DNA of 64,000 bases from HXMU1420-13 sp965249965 (GCA_965249965.1 OZ252262.1:186001-250000), one strand, 5' to 3'; counted from the stretch's first letter, positions 35,622-45,214 are shown. Numbers and translations are program-made. Notes: a model not told the origin generated them from the sequence alone.

Positions 35622-36092
35622 TTACTTTTGTGCAGCATATAAATTTGCCAATACACTCTTTCTTGCTTGCCTTTGAACCTTTTGTTTTAACCAGTTAGAC
35701 CAACCAAAAACAACTCCGATTAATCCAAACGCTTGTTTACACCAATCATAGAAGCTATAATCGTCGGAATGTGCAATAATTTTATTCTCTTCGAACCTGA
35801 AAACACCTATTTCATTAAGAGAAATTCTTTTCTTTAAAGTGGGTATAGTGTAAGAAACTGTCCATTCGGTTTTAACTACATCCTTTTCTTCTTCAATAGC
35901 ATGTATGACCGCTTTCATATTCATTTCTGGTCGAGTAGAGGTATACCAAAGAGCAAGTATTTCCTTGCCTTGAAATGAAAAAATCGGGTCATTGTAAGAA
36001 GCTTTTTTATGATATAGTTTCGATAACTTCTTATAGTCTCCGTTATTTAACGCCTGATAATAATCTTTAACTAGTTCTAATTGATTAGACAC
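35622..36092 (-). CDS. NTF2-like (SnoaL-type) protein, paralog B
   Basis: The 156-residue protein is the tandem paralog of the preceding entry, with LVKDYYQALNNGDYKKLSKLYHKKASYND, QGKEILALWYTSTRPE and the C-terminal FYDWCKQAFGLIGVVFGWSNWLKQKVQRQA. It is first in the minus-strand run leading into the aminotransferases. The 233 bases upstream to the divergent gene are very AT-rich. Confidence 0.85.
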   Translation of the reverse strand: MSNQLELVKDYYQALNNGDYKKLSKLYHKKASYNDPIFSFQGKEILALWYTSTRPEMNMKAVIHAIEEEKDVVKTEWTVSYTIPTLKKRISLNEIGVFRFEENKIIAHSDDYSFYDWCKQAFGLIGVVFGWSNWLKQKVQRQARKSVLANLYAAQK

Positions 36093-36325
36093 TTCCCGAA
36101 TTTTTTTAAGGGTACGAATTCAAATTTCAAATACAAAAACAATTATTAGGGGTAACTAAGGGTTTTTAGTGTATTGTAACAAAGTAATAGTGAGTTATTC
36201 TTAATAAACAGTTTTATTATAGAGACAATACAATAAAATTTGAGTTACTTCTTATTAATTATACTTTGGAACAAGTAGTTTAACTTTGAATATCATTTAT
36301 AATCTATCAGTAATTAAGATTTAAT

Positions 36326-36700
36326 ATGAGAGCAAAAGTACAATATAATGCGTCGCTTATGCAGATTAAAGACGCCACTGAATCTGGGAAAATTAAATGG
36401 GTTAGAAATCGCCCTGAATCGTTTAAATATAAAACGATGAATGAGGATCTTGAAGATCTTGTAATTCAAATTACGAAGTTACACGATGGTTATATTCTCA
36501 CCTTAGAAAAGAAAGATTTTGAGGGTTCTGAGGTACTCTTGAATATTGACACTGCTTCTAACGATCATCAATTCACTGGTATTTTAGAAGAACTTTATAC
36601 TTCAATTGAATACAATGTTGATATGAATAATCTGGAAAGCTTGAACGAATTTATTGAGCTAGTTAACAATGAGAATAATCGAAAATCTATTCTTGATTAG
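36326..36700 (+). CDS. small acidic hypothetical protein
   Basis: The 124-residue protein is acidic and mixed alpha/beta, without signal peptide, membrane helix or recognised motif. A TAACTTTG box (36283-36290) upstream matches the Bacteroidota -7 promoter consensus TAnnTTTG. The 3' end overlaps the convergent SSS transporter gene by 14 bases. Its codon pattern and strand isolation support a real gene, but I cannot name a function. Confidence 0.7.
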   Translation: MRAKVQYNASLMQIKDATESGKIKWVRNRPESFKYKTMNEDLEDLVIQITKLHDGYILTLEKKDFEGSEVLLNIDTASNDHQFTGILEELYTSIEYNVDMNNLESLNEFIELVNNENNRKSILD

Positions 36701-38228
36701 CTCTTAGTTTTGCAAGAGATAGTCCCGTGATTATTACAATCAAACTCCCGAACAACGTATAAAGCGGCCAGGCGATAACCAATCCTTCGCCGGGTAAAAT
36801 GTTTTGGATTGGACCGTTTACCATAAATAAAAGGGCAATTAGTCCGGCAAAGAACCCTATCATGGCTTCTCTGGATTTTGTTTGATTAGAGAGCATTCCT
36901 AATCCAAAAACACCTAGCAATCCACCATAGGTGTATGACGCTATCCCTAGTCCAAGTTCCACGACAGTGGGTCTTTCACCCGCATTTAGTTGAAGTATTG
37001 CAAATACAATTGCTGATCCTGTTAAAATTACGCCCCAACCAAGCGTAACCATTCGTGAAAGCTTTAGTTCCTGAGCTTGACTAAAAACTTTTTTACTCAA
37101 CGGTTTGATGATGTCAAATGTAGAAGCAGATGCGAGAGAATTCAATGAAGAACTTAAACTACTCATGGCCGCTGCAAACAATGCCGCAACTATTAACCCT
37201 GAAATTCCTGCAGGTAATTGTTCAACAATAAACTTCGCAAAGATCTCATCATTGGTTGCTAATCCTAAAACTTCGGGTGATTGAGCTTCATAGAATGCGT
37301 ACAACATCAACCCAATTACAAGAAATAGCCCAAATTGAAACATCACCACAAATCCACTTCCAATAAGTGCTTTTTTGGCTGAAGGTAAGCTCCCTGCTGC
37401 CAGTAATCTTTGAACTAATAATTGATCGGTTCCGTGAGAGGCTAATGAAAATACAGCACCACCAATAATCGCCGTAATTAAGGTGTAGGGTTGAGCTATG
37501 AACTCTTTAAAAGGTAAATCAAAACCCAACCTCAAGATTTGTCTTTTATTATCTGATTCGGCAAAAGCGGCCACCGTTTGCCAACCATCTGGTAATTGAT
37601 AAAGCAGCACAATCATTGCCAATATCGCACCACCTAAATACACAGCAAGCTGAACTACATCCATCCAAACAACGGCTTTAATTCCTCCAAAAAATGTGTA
37701 AATCAAAGTAATGACTGAAATGACACTTATTGATAATAAATAGAGTTCGAAATCTGACCATTCTAAGAAGGCGCCACCTAATCGAAGAATAATTGCTAGT
37801 GGAATTGCTGTCGCAAAAAGACGAACACCATCAGCAAGCAAACGCGTGATCATAAATGTTGAACTGGTTGCCATGCGCATCGACTTACCAAAGCGAATTT
37901 CCAGGAATTGATATGCAGTAAACATTTCGCCCTGAAAATATCGTGGTAGGAAGTACATGGCTACAAATACTCGACCAATGAGATAACCAATGGTAATCTG
38001 CAAAAAAGTGAGGTTTCCACCATATGCAACAGCCGGTATACTGATAAAAGTTAACGTGCTTGTTTCTGTTGCAACCACCGAGAATAAAACAGCCCACCAG
38101 GGGATGCCATCTCCACCGAGAAAGTAATCTTTGGTAGACTTTTGTTTCCCCGATGCCTTTAAACCAAAGAAAGCTACCGCTATCAAATAGATGATGAGTA
38201 CGAGATAATCAACCGTGCCAAATTGCAT
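36687..38228 (-). CDS. sodium:solute symporter (SSS family)
   Basis: The 513-residue inner-membrane transporter has about 13 hydrophobic helices and the family signatures FSVVATETSTLTFISIPAVA (helix 2-type sodium site region) and AALFAAAMSSLSSSLNSLAS (the conserved SS..S stretch). The substrate could be a sugar, sialic acid, myo-inositol or carboxylate. Neighbours (RdgB, SemiSWEET, PfkB kinase on the same strand) make a sugar or nucleoside attractive but unproven. It starts 15 bases after rdgB. Confidence 0.94.
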   Translation of the reverse strand: MQFGTVDYLVLIIYLIAVAFFGLKASGKQKSTKDYFLGGDGIPWWAVLFSVVATETSTLTFISIPAVAYGGNLTFLQITIGYLIGRVFVAMYFLPRYFQGEMFTAYQFLEIRFGKSMRMATSSTFMITRLLADGVRLFATAIPLAIILRLGGAFLEWSDFELYLLSISVISVITLIYTFFGGIKAVVWMDVVQLAVYLGGAILAMIVLLYQLPDGWQTVAAFAESDNKRQILRLGFDLPFKEFIAQPYTLITAIIGGAVFSLASHGTDQLLVQRLLAAGSLPSAKKALIGSGFVVMFQFGLFLVIGLMLYAFYEAQSPEVLGLATNDEIFAKFIVEQLPAGISGLIVAALFAAAMSSLSSSLNSLASASTFDIIKPLSKKVFSQAQELKLSRMVTLGWGVILTGSAIVFAILQLNAGERPTVVELGLGIASYTYGGLLGVFGLGMLSNQTKSREAMIGFFAGLIALLFMVNGPIQNILPGEGLVIAWPLYTLFGSLIVIITGLSLAKLRANQE

Positions 38229-38243
38229 GGTCTGAAGAAACGA

Positions 38244-38825
38244 TTATACCTTTAGAAAAGCTACGAACTTTTGAACAGCTCGTCCCCGATGGCTTATTGA
38301 GTTTTTGATCTCAGAACTTAGTTCTGCGAATGACTCTGTAAAACCATTTGGTTTGAAAACAGGGTCGTAACCAAAACCACCAGCACCGCGTTGCTCCTCC
38401 AAAATTTCGCCGATAACTTCGCCATCGAATGTTTTTTCTTCAGCCGATATGATAAATGCCATGACGGTTCTAAATCTGGCTGATCGATTCATCGCGCCAG
38501 ACATTTCTGATAACAACTTAAGTACGTTATCCTGATAAGTAGCATCCTCACCGGCATATCGGGCAGAATAAACACCTGGTGCGCCACCCAACGCTTCCAC
38601 TTCAAGACCTGTATCATCAGATAGAGCAGGAAGCCCTGTTATTTGATGAACATATCTGGCTTTTTTTAGCGCGTTTCCCTCTAATGTAGGTTGATCTTCT
38701 TCAACTTCCTCCAAATCCGGAAAATCCAATGCTGAAAAAACCTCTATCCCAAGTGGTTGCACCAGCTCCTTCATTTCCTGAATTTTGTGCTTATTTCTTG
38801 AAGCGAGAACTAACTTTTCAATCAT
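38244..38825 (-). CDS. rdgB: XTP/dITP pyrophosphatase (RdgB/HAM1)
   Basis: House-cleaning enzyme that hydrolyses non-canonical purine triphosphates such as dITP and XTP to monophosphates. The 193 residues carry LASRNKHKIQEM (Lys/Asn phosphate-binding), SDDTGLEVEALGGAPGVYSARYAG (catalytic Asp and base-binding loop), GFGYDPVF and SHRGRAVQKF. Its ATG at 38825 overlaps the end of the SemiSWEET gene by 8 bases, so the two are co-translated. Confidence 0.96.
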   Translation of the reverse strand: MIEKLVLASRNKHKIQEMKELVQPLGIEVFSALDFPDLEEVEEDQPTLEGNALKKARYVHQITGLPALSDDTGLEVEALGGAPGVYSARYAGEDATYQDNVLKLLSEMSGAMNRSARFRTVMAFIISAEEKTFDGEVIGEILEEQRGAGGFGYDPVFKPNGFTESFAELSSEIKNSISHRGRAVQKFVAFLKV

Positions 38826-39078
38826 CTTTCCGCGGATTGAGTTTGTAGAATAAGTTTATACCGCTACCTACAGTCAACAATCCATTTAGAGCAATAAACA
38901 CATAATCTGTATTCAAGACCGCATATACGGTTAATAATGCACTTGAAACTACGTAAAGAACGATGAACACCAGATTAACTTCTGTTCGCCCGGCTTTAAT
39001 CGTATCGATTGTTTGAGGAACCCAAGCCGCTACTAACAAAAGAAAACCAGCCCATCCTATGATTTCGGTAAATGGCAT
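38818..39078 (-). CDS. SemiSWEET-type PQ-loop sugar transporter
   Basis: The 86-residue protein has three membrane helices forming one triple-helix bundle. The signature PQ motif is in helix 1 (AAWVPQTIDTIK), and there is a conserved Asn in helix 3 (ALNGLL). The family dimerises to make a sugar uniporter in the inner membrane. It abuts the upstream kinase stop codon (shared base) and overlaps rdgB by 8 bases, hence it sits in the middle of a tight operon: PfkB kinase, SemiSWEET, rdgB, SSS transporter. Confidence 0.92.
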   Translation of the reverse strand: MPFTEIIGWAGFLLLVAAWVPQTIDTIKAGRTEVNLVFIVLYVVSSALLTVYAVLNTDYVFIALNGLLTVGSGINLFYKLNPRKDD

Positions 39079-40070
39079 TAATGAAATCTCTTTTTAATTT
39101 CCTGAACTTTATCAAAAGTAAGTCTTGGACCATATTGTGAGACAACTCTTGAAGAGGCTAAACTAGCCAATTTTCCTGCACCGGCATATCCAAGCCCATT
39201 GGTTAATCCATACAAAAATGTACCTGCAAACATATCTCCGGCACCGTTAGTATCAACCGCTGTGACGGGGTATGGCTCAATATCAATGAAGGTATCCCCA
39301 TCATAAATCATTGCACCATTTGCTCCCTGCGTTATTACAAATCGTTTAGCATCTTTTTTAAGTGCTTCACGGGCGTCAAGAATATTAGATGTGTTGGTAA
39401 ACTCCAGAGCCTCTTCTTCATTGCAGAAAAGTAAGTCAACAGATGCCCCGATTAGTTGAAAGAATCGTTCTTTAAAAAGGCGAACTATCGAAGGATCAGA
39501 CAATGTAAGAGAAGTGAGAACGCCACTTTCTTCAGCAATTTTTTTAGTATATCTGAGAGCATCAAAGGCAGAATCTGAGGTTACAGGATATCCTTCTAAA
39601 TACACATATTCCGACTGTCGAATTGCATCTTCATCCACTTCATTAATCGACAAATCAACGGTTACGCCCAGAAATGTATTCATGGTACGATCGGCATCTT
39701 CTGTAATCATAACCAGACATTTACCTGTAGCACCTGCTTCGCGCTCTATTTTATCCAGATTGGTTTCGATGCCCGAATCCTTTAAATCTTTTATAAATAG
39801 ATCGCCATACTCATCGTTCGACACTTTGCAAGAGTAAAAAGATTTGCCCCCAAACTGCGAAACGGCCATTACAGTATTTCCCGCCGATCCACCCGATTTT
39901 TTCACAATGTTGTTGTGATTTATGGCATTTATCAGACGATTTTGCTTTTCTTCATCAACTAAAGTCATCAGTCCTTTTGGTACTTGATGCTCTTCGATAA
40001 AATCGTAGGAAACTTTGAATTCTAAATCTACCAAGGCATTTCCGATGCCGTATACATTATATTTTTTCAT
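39078..40070 (-). CDS. PfkB-family carbohydrate/adenosine kinase
   Basis: The 330-residue ribokinase-superfamily enzyme uses ATG 40070, giving MKKYNVYGIGNALVDLEF. An upstream in-frame ATG at 40118 adds 16 residues without family similarity. Motifs include KSGGSAGNTVMAVSQFGG (substrate lid) and AVDTNGAGDMFAGTFLYG, with the catalytic Asp and anion hole. The style matches adenosine kinase or a fructokinase-like member of the group. It heads the four-gene operon with SemiSWEET, rdgB and the SSS symporter. Confidence 0.93.
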   Translation of the reverse strand: MKKYNVYGIGNALVDLEFKVSYDFIEEHQVPKGLMTLVDEEKQNRLINAINHNNIVKKSGGSAGNTVMAVSQFGGKSFYSCKVSNDEYGDLFIKDLKDSGIETNLDKIEREAGATGKCLVMITEDADRTMNTFLGVTVDLSINEVDEDAIRQSEYVYLEGYPVTSDSAFDALRYTKKIAEESGVLTSLTLSDPSIVRLFKERFFQLIGASVDLLFCNEEEALEFTNTSNILDAREALKKDAKRFVITQGANGAMIYDGDTFIDIEPYPVTAVDTNGAGDMFAGTFLYGLTNGLGYAGAGKLASLASSRVVSQYGPRLTFDKVQEIKKRFH

Positions 40071-40203
40071 GAAATAAACACAGGAATTATTTGAGTATAA
40101 AGGTACGCACCCATCCAATCGATTAAAAGTAGAGTAAGTTCCAATTCTTCATTTTTGTTAATTTGTAACCCTTTATATTCTATTTTTAGTCCAAGTTCTA
40201 TTC

Positions 40204-41199
40204 ATGAGCATTACCGTAGAAACGGAACCGACCATATCATCCAACATTGATCATACTACCCCGCTTTTGTCGGTGGTAGTTTGTGTGTATAACGAGCAGG
40301 AAAATATCCTTCCACTCGTAGAACGTATTTATTCTGAGCTGGATAAGATTAATTTCGAATTGATTTATGTGGATGATGGTTCACGGGATGACACTGTAAA
40401 AAATATCAAGAATGCCTTTCGTCCGGGCATGAAACTGATAGAACTTCAAAAAAACTATGGGCAAAGTAGTGCCTTAGCCGCTGGTATCGATTTTGCAAAA
40501 GGTGAGTTCATTGTTCTAATGGATGGCGACTTACAGAACGATCCTGCTGATATTCCCGGAATGCTGGAAATGACTATTGAACGCGAGTTGGATGTTTTAG
40601 CCGGAATCCGTGCAAATCGCCAGGATGGATTGTTTCTTCGAAAGGTACCTAGCTTTATTGCCAATAAGCTCATTGGTCGCCTAACAGGAATCGATATTAA
40701 AGATGCAGGGTGTACGCTAAAAGTAATCCGTTCCTCTATTGCCAAGCGAATTGGGTTATACGGAGAATTGCATCGGTTCATACCTTTACTTACACACATT
40801 GAGGGCGCAAAGATTGATCAACTCGAAGTCAAACATCATCCAAGAACTTCAGGTGAATCGAAATATGGACTTAGCAGAACCTATAAGGTGATTAGCGACC
40901 TTATATTGATGGTTTTCTTCCAACGTTATTTAAGCAAGCCCATGCACCTATTCGGAGGCATAGGATTGTTGCTCACATCTATTGGAGTTGGGATAAATAT
41001 CTATCTACTGGGATTGAAAATTCTTGGTCAGGATATTTGGGGTAAACCACTGCTCATTCTGGGATTAATCACTTTTTTTAGTGGCCTTCAATTTTTAACA
41101 ACAGGAATTATTGTAGAAATATTAATGCGTGTTTACTACGAAGGACAGGAAAAAAAGCCTTATCGACTACGAAAAGTATCGGACGCAAATGCTCAGTAA
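40204..41199 (+). CDS. family 2 glycosyltransferase, polyprenyl-phosphate type
   Basis: The 331-residue protein contains a GT-A domain with VVVCVYNEQENI, IYVDDGSRDDT and the metal-binding LMDGDLQNDP (D-x-D type). These features are typical of DPM1/ArnC-like enzymes that load sugar onto a polyprenyl phosphate. Two C-terminal hydrophobic helices (about 235-260 and 270-300) anchor it in the inner membrane. It probably works with the epimerase encoded 33 bases downstream to build a cell-surface glycan. No large glycan cluster surrounds it. Confidence 0.94.
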   Translation: MSITVETEPTISSNIDHTTPLLSVVVCVYNEQENILPLVERIYSELDKINFELIYVDDGSRDDTVKNIKNAFRPGMKLIELQKNYGQSSALAAGIDFAKGEFIVLMDGDLQNDPADIPGMLEMTIERELDVLAGIRANRQDGLFLRKVPSFIANKLIGRLTGIDIKDAGCTLKVIRSSIAKRIGLYGELHRFIPLLTHIEGAKIDQLEVKHHPRTSGESKYGLSRTYKVISDLILMVFFQRYLSKPMHLFGGIGLLLTSIGVGINIYLLGLKILGQDIWGKPLLILGLITFFSGLQFLTTGIIVEILMRVYYEGQEKKPYRLRKVSDANAQ

Positions 41200-41232
41200 T
41201 TTTTTAATAAGAAATACGGAATATCTTTATAG

Positions 41233-42186
41233 ATGACTATTCTTGTAACCGGAGCTGCGGGATTTATCGGATCTCATACCTCAGAAAAACTCTTAGAAAA
41301 TGGGCATCTGGTACTTGGCATCGATAATTTCGATGATTTTTATGAGGCTTCTACAAAGAAACTAAATCTTGAAGCCGCTACTCGTAATTCAAATTTTACC
41401 CTAACAGAAGGCGATATTAGAGATCGGCAGTTTTTAAAGCAGGTTTTTGATTCTCAGACTATTGATGTGGTCATTCATTTAGCGGCAAAAGCCGGAGTTC
41501 GTCCTTCGGTTCTACAACCGGATTTATATCACGATGTGAACGTACAAGGAACCAGAAATTTACTTGAAGTAGCAAGTAAATTTGAAAACATTAAATTCAT
41601 TTTCGCTTCTAGTTCCTCGGTGTATGGCGAATCTAATAAAGTTCCTTTTTGCGAAATTGACCCATTGGATGATCCCGTTAGTCCTTATGCAGCAACAAAA
41701 GTGTTGGGCGAAGAACTTTGCATTGAGTTTGGTGAAAATCATAGGCTGAATTACAGCATTCTTCGTTTTTTCAGTGTATACGGACCACGCCAACGACCGG
41801 ATATGGGAATTGCGCGTTTTTTCAAGCAATTGATGCATGATCACCCTATTACAATGTATGGCGATGGCTCAACGCGTCGTGATTACACCTTCATCGATGA
41901 CATAGTTAAAGGCATTATCGCTTGCGTGGATCTAAAAGCAGAAGGACGAATTATTAATCTCGGAAATTCAGAACCTATTGTTTTGAAAGATCTCATCTCC
42001 ACAATGGAAGCTGTAGTGGGCAAAAAAGGTTTGATTGAGTATCTCGACAGAAAAGAGGGGGATGTTTTCCAAACCTATGCAGATATTTCAACGGCCACTC
42101 GTTTACTTAGTTATAAACCTAGTACGGATTTAAAAACCGGCCTTGAAAAACAATTTGAATATCTTTGTGAGGTTCAAAGTGACTGA
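41233..42186 (+). CDS. NAD-dependent sugar-nucleotide epimerase
   Basis: The 317-residue extended short-chain dehydrogenase has a Rossmann motif TGAAGFIGSH (6-15) and catalytic residues in SSSSVYGES and the YxxxK motif SPYAATK. HLAAKAGVRPS and RFFSVYGPRQRPDM are typical of the UDP-glucuronate/UDP-glucose 4-epimerase group. Which sugar nucleotide is used cannot be read from sequence. It likely forms an operon with the glycosyltransferase before it. Its stop codon overlaps the Nudix gene start by 8 bases. Confidence 0.93.
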   Translation: MTILVTGAAGFIGSHTSEKLLENGHLVLGIDNFDDFYEASTKKLNLEAATRNSNFTLTEGDIRDRQFLKQVFDSQTIDVVIHLAAKAGVRPSVLQPDLYHDVNVQGTRNLLEVASKFENIKFIFASSSSVYGESNKVPFCEIDPLDDPVSPYAATKVLGEELCIEFGENHRLNYSILRFFSVYGPRQRPDMGIARFFKQLMHDHPITMYGDGSTRRDYTFIDDIVKGIIACVDLKAEGRIINLGNSEPIVLKDLISTMEAVVGKKGLIEYLDRKEGDVFQTYADISTATRLLSYKPSTDLKTGLEKQFEYLCEVQSD

Positions 42187-42829
42187 TTTTAAAAAGTTTT
42201 TGTCGAACAGACTTAAACAAGCTCTTCCGGGTTCTGTTGCGCAAAATAAAATGCGCCCCTTTCCATCATCATACAAGAACCCAACTTTTAAAAGTTATTC
42301 ACCCAAAAGAGAAGAGTACCGAAATAGTAGTGTTCTTGCTCTTTTTCTAACATGGAAGGCAGAACCGGAAATTCTACTCACCCTGCGAACATCAGGTATT
42401 AAACATGGAGGCCAAATCAGTTTTCCGGGTGGTGGTCAGGAAGGCGATGAAACTCATGAAGAAACCGCACTACGTGAAGCCCATGAAGAAACAGGTCTCA
42501 TTTGCGAACATGTGGATGTAGTAGGACAATTAAGTCCGCTTTATGTTGACCACTCCAATAACATGGTAATTCCAATAGTTGGGTTCTTAGATACCAAACA
42601 GAAATTCATTTCAAATCCGAACGAGGTCGATGAAATTTTCAGTGTGCCATTCTCTAACCTGATCGGTGAACAACATCTTAAATTCGAGCAGTGGCCATTA
42701 CGAGAAACCGAATATACCGTCCCTTATTGGGATATTCATCGGGTACCACTTTGGGGAGCCACTTCCATGATGCTAAGTGAACTTGTAGTGATTTATGAGG
42801 AATTCATACAATTATCAATTAAGAATTAA
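42179..42829 (+). CDS. Nudix hydrolase, CoA pyrophosphatase (NudL)-like
   Basis: The GTG at 42179 (216 residues; VTDFKKFLSNRLKQ) is preferred over the in-frame TTG at 42143, since it gives an 8-base overlap with the epimerase. The Nudix box GGGQEGDETHEETALREAHE (then ETGLI) is complete, with the REx2EE metal ligands. The preceding LRTSGIKHGGQISFPGG is the extra motif of the UPF0035/NudL group that hydrolyses CoA to 4'-phosphopantetheine and 3',5'-ADP. Cytosolic. The gene ends in an AT-rich inverted repeat shared with the convergent gene. Confidence 0.92.
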   Translation: MTDFKKFLSNRLKQALPGSVAQNKMRPFPSSYKNPTFKSYSPKREEYRNSSVLALFLTWKAEPEILLTLRTSGIKHGGQISFPGGGQEGDETHEETALREAHEETGLICEHVDVVGQLSPLYVDHSNNMVIPIVGFLDTKQKFISNPNEVDEIFSVPFSNLIGEQHLKFEQWPLRETEYTVPYWDIHRVPLWGATSMMLSELVVIYEEFIQLSIKN

Positions 42830-42851
42830 GAATGCTTCAATTGATAATTGT
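42808..42851. repeat. AT-rich inverted repeat between convergent genes
   Basis: ACAATTATCAATT (42808-42820) and AATTGATAATTGT (42839-42851) pair perfectly over 13 bp. The loop contains AAGAATTAAGAAT. A further AATTGTTAATTGATAATTG follows into the minus-strand gene end. It spans both stop codons and may serve as a two-way 3' end or be a dispersed AT-rich repeat (similar TTAATTC words at 19170-19205). Confidence 0.6.
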
Positions 42852-43976
42852 TTAATTGTTAATTGATAATTGACTTGCTGCTTTCTTGCCAAGAGCCATT
42901 CCAAGGGCAACCCCCATTCCACTTAATCCCGCAACTTGCCAGGTTTTCTTCCCAACCTGCTCTAATGTTGCTTTTTTTGATTCTGTGAAACCCATAATAC
43001 CCGTCCATTCTCTTTCGATGTGCCAACCCTTTGGTAATTTTATCACCTCATTCACAAAATCGATAAGGTAGTTTTTAATGTGTTGATTAACGCCAAATTC
43101 TGAGGTAGTCTCGGTATCGTAATCAACATTTCTGCCACCACCAATAAGTAAACGGTCTTTGCCTAAGTTCCGAAAATACACATAGCCTTTATTGTAATGG
43201 AAGGTACTTTTCCAAGTTAACTCTGAAATTGGGTTCGTTATAAAAACATACCCTCGTCCGGGTTTTATCTTTTGTTGTTGTGTGATACTTGAAGTAAATG
43301 CATTGGTTGCCAACACAATCTTATTGGCACTTATCGTAAAACCATTCCCTGTTTCAATTGCACCCTCATCAAAATTGACATCGGTAACCAATGTTTGCCA
43401 CCGTAATTCATTTCCAAGTTGAAGGTTCAGCTCAATTAATCGCTTTGTCATTTTACCGGGGTGTAGCGCGCCTTCCACTCGATTAAAAATGCTTGGATAT
43501 CCTTCATACTCTCCAACTTGGTATACTTCTTTTTCGCCTATTAGCTCTTCCATCCAATTATTAAAACGCGCGACATGCTCTTGTATTTTATCAAATTCAT
43601 GCTGTTCAGTGAATATCTCCCATCCGCCACAGGCATCGTAATCTATAATGTCTTCTCCTAAAGTTTCTTTTAACAACGACAATCCTTCGTATCTCGCTGC
43701 AATTCTTTTTTTCAATTGATCCTCAGTATCAATTTCCAGATCAGCCAGATGCTCGCCCACACTGCCTATACAGGCAAACCCTGCATTTCTAGTGCTTGCT
43801 CCGATCGGAAATTCACCTCGTTCCAGAATCAGTACTTTGGCTTCGGGGTGATTTTTTTTGGCAAAATATGCCGTTGAAAGTCCAGTCAAACCGGCTCCCA
43901 CAACTACTAAATCATAATTTTGGTTATATAGAGTATCCTCCCAAAATGAACGATTTGAGTTAAATTTATTTCCCAT
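42852..43976 (-). CDS. FAD-dependent amino-acid oxidase-family oxidoreductase
   Basis: The 374-residue DAO-superfamily flavoenzyme has the dinucleotide-binding GxGxxG in VVVGAGLTGLSTAY, ending ILERGEFPIGASTRNAGFA, where the STRNAG segment binds FAD. The C-terminal FAD segment is GLSGMGVALGMALGKKAA. It resembles glycine/sarcosine oxidase-like proteins (PuuB/YobN/ThiO-like); the substrate is not identified. It overlaps the M20 gene by 11 bases, so an amide hydrolase and an amine oxidase may act in sequence on an acylated amino compound. Confidence 0.9.
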   Translation of the reverse strand: MGNKFNSNRSFWEDTLYNQNYDLVVVGAGLTGLSTAYFAKKNHPEAKVLILERGEFPIGASTRNAGFACIGSVGEHLADLEIDTEDQLKKRIAARYEGLSLLKETLGEDIIDYDACGGWEIFTEQHEFDKIQEHVARFNNWMEELIGEKEVYQVGEYEGYPSIFNRVEGALHPGKMTKRLIELNLQLGNELRWQTLVTDVNFDEGAIETGNGFTISANKIVLATNAFTSSITQQQKIKPGRGYVFITNPISELTWKSTFHYNKGYVYFRNLGKDRLLIGGGRNVDYDTETTSEFGVNQHIKNYLIDFVNEVIKLPKGWHIEREWTGIMGFTESKKATLEQVGKKTWQVAGLSGMGVALGMALGKKAASQLSINN

Positions 43977-45156
43977 TTAAAACCAGTGCTGCCATTAATG
44001 GTGCTGCGTACTTAAAAAAACGATCATCTACATTGTATTTAGGATGATGCCAAACATATTGTGAGTCAGATTCTTTTGTCCCACTACCTGCAAAAAAGAA
44101 TGCACCGGGAAAATGTTCCTGATAAAAAGCGAAGTCTTCACCTGCCATAATCGGCTTTTCTAGCTCCTTTGCAGATGAATCTCCAAAAAGGTTTCGCATA
44201 CATGAAATTATCCGTTCGGCTTCGTGTTGTGTATTATTTACAACAGGATAACCTCTGTTAAACCTAAATGTATATGAGCCTCCCATAGACTCCGTTAATC
44301 CTTTTAAAAGTTGTTCTAACCGTTTGGCTATTAAATCTGCATTTTTCTTAGAAAGCGTTCGAACCGTTCCTAACATTCGGACACTTTCGGGTATAATATT
44401 ATGAGCTGTACCGCCTTCAATTTTGCCAATTGTAACCACAGCCGAATCAGTTGGATCAATATTTCTGCTTACAATAGTCTGTGCCGAAGTGACAAACTGA
44501 GATGCGATTACAATGGGATCTACTGCCTCATGAGGTCGAGCGGCATGACCACCTTTTCCAAAAATTTCTACTTCAAATTCATCCGGACTCCCCATAAGCG
44601 GACCTGCTTTAGTTGCGATTTTCCCTGGTTTCAGGGAAGGATCCGTGTGGAGACCAAAAATTGCATTCACTTTTTTATTTTGTAAATACCCCGTGTCGCA
44701 AAGCAATTTTCCACCGCCCGGCAATTTTTCTTCACCCGGCTGGAATACAAGTAAAACCGTTCCCTCAATTTCTTTTTTAAGTTCTGATAAGATTTTAGCT
44801 GTACCCAACAAGTTTGAAGTGTGCGCATCGTGCCCACAACAGTGTGCTGCCCCTTGATTTTTTGACAAAAACTCGGATTTTGCCTCCCCTTCTTCTTCCA
44901 TAGCAAGGGCATCAATATCAGCACGTAAGGCAATTACTTTATCTGAAGGTTTCTCTCCTTTTAGTATTCCAATACATCCTGTTTCAAGTGGACTGTCGTA
45001 CGGTATTCCCATTTTGTCCAGCTCATTCTTGATGAACTTTGTAGTTTCAAACTCTTTATAACTAACCTCGGGATGTTTGTGCAAATACCTCCTCGTTTCA
45101 ATCATATAAGGCAGATATTTTTCCGTGAGTTGAAGAATTTGATCGTTAAATTGCAT
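43966..45156 (-). CDS. M20-family amidohydrolase (N-acyl-amino acid hydrolase type)
   Basis: The 396-residue di-metal hydrolase has metal ligands visible in RADIDALAMEE, HCCGHDAHTSNLLG (Cys/His pair typical of the hippurate/IAA-amino acid hydrolase subgroup), FQPGEEKLPGG (catalytic Glu), FGLHTDPSL and the late His in YVWHHPKYN. A lid domain (about 180-290) with GKGGHAARPHEAVDP is present. It probably releases an amino acid from an N-acyl conjugate. First gene of a two-gene minus-strand operon with the FAD oxidoreductase. Confidence 0.94.
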   Translation of the reverse strand: MQFNDQILQLTEKYLPYMIETRRYLHKHPEVSYKEFETTKFIKNELDKMGIPYDSPLETGCIGILKGEKPSDKVIALRADIDALAMEEEGEAKSEFLSKNQGAAHCCGHDAHTSNLLGTAKILSELKKEIEGTVLLVFQPGEEKLPGGGKLLCDTGYLQNKKVNAIFGLHTDPSLKPGKIATKAGPLMGSPDEFEVEIFGKGGHAARPHEAVDPIVIASQFVTSAQTIVSRNIDPTDSAVVTIGKIEGGTAHNIIPESVRMLGTVRTLSKKNADLIAKRLEQLLKGLTESMGGSYTFRFNRGYPVVNNTQHEAERIISCMRNLFGDSSAKELEKPIMAGEDFAFYQEHFPGAFFFAGSGTKESDSQYVWHHPKYNVDDRFFKYAAPLMAALVLNGK

Positions 45157-45214
45157 ACTTAAAATTTTTAACTCGATTATACGGACAATTTTAGTTCTAC
45201 AATAGCAAAGCTAC

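Noticed and set aside
40071..40118. Upstream ATG of the PfkB kinase
   Set aside because: The extra 16 residues have no family similarity, and ATG 40070 directly precedes the conserved GIGNALVD strand.
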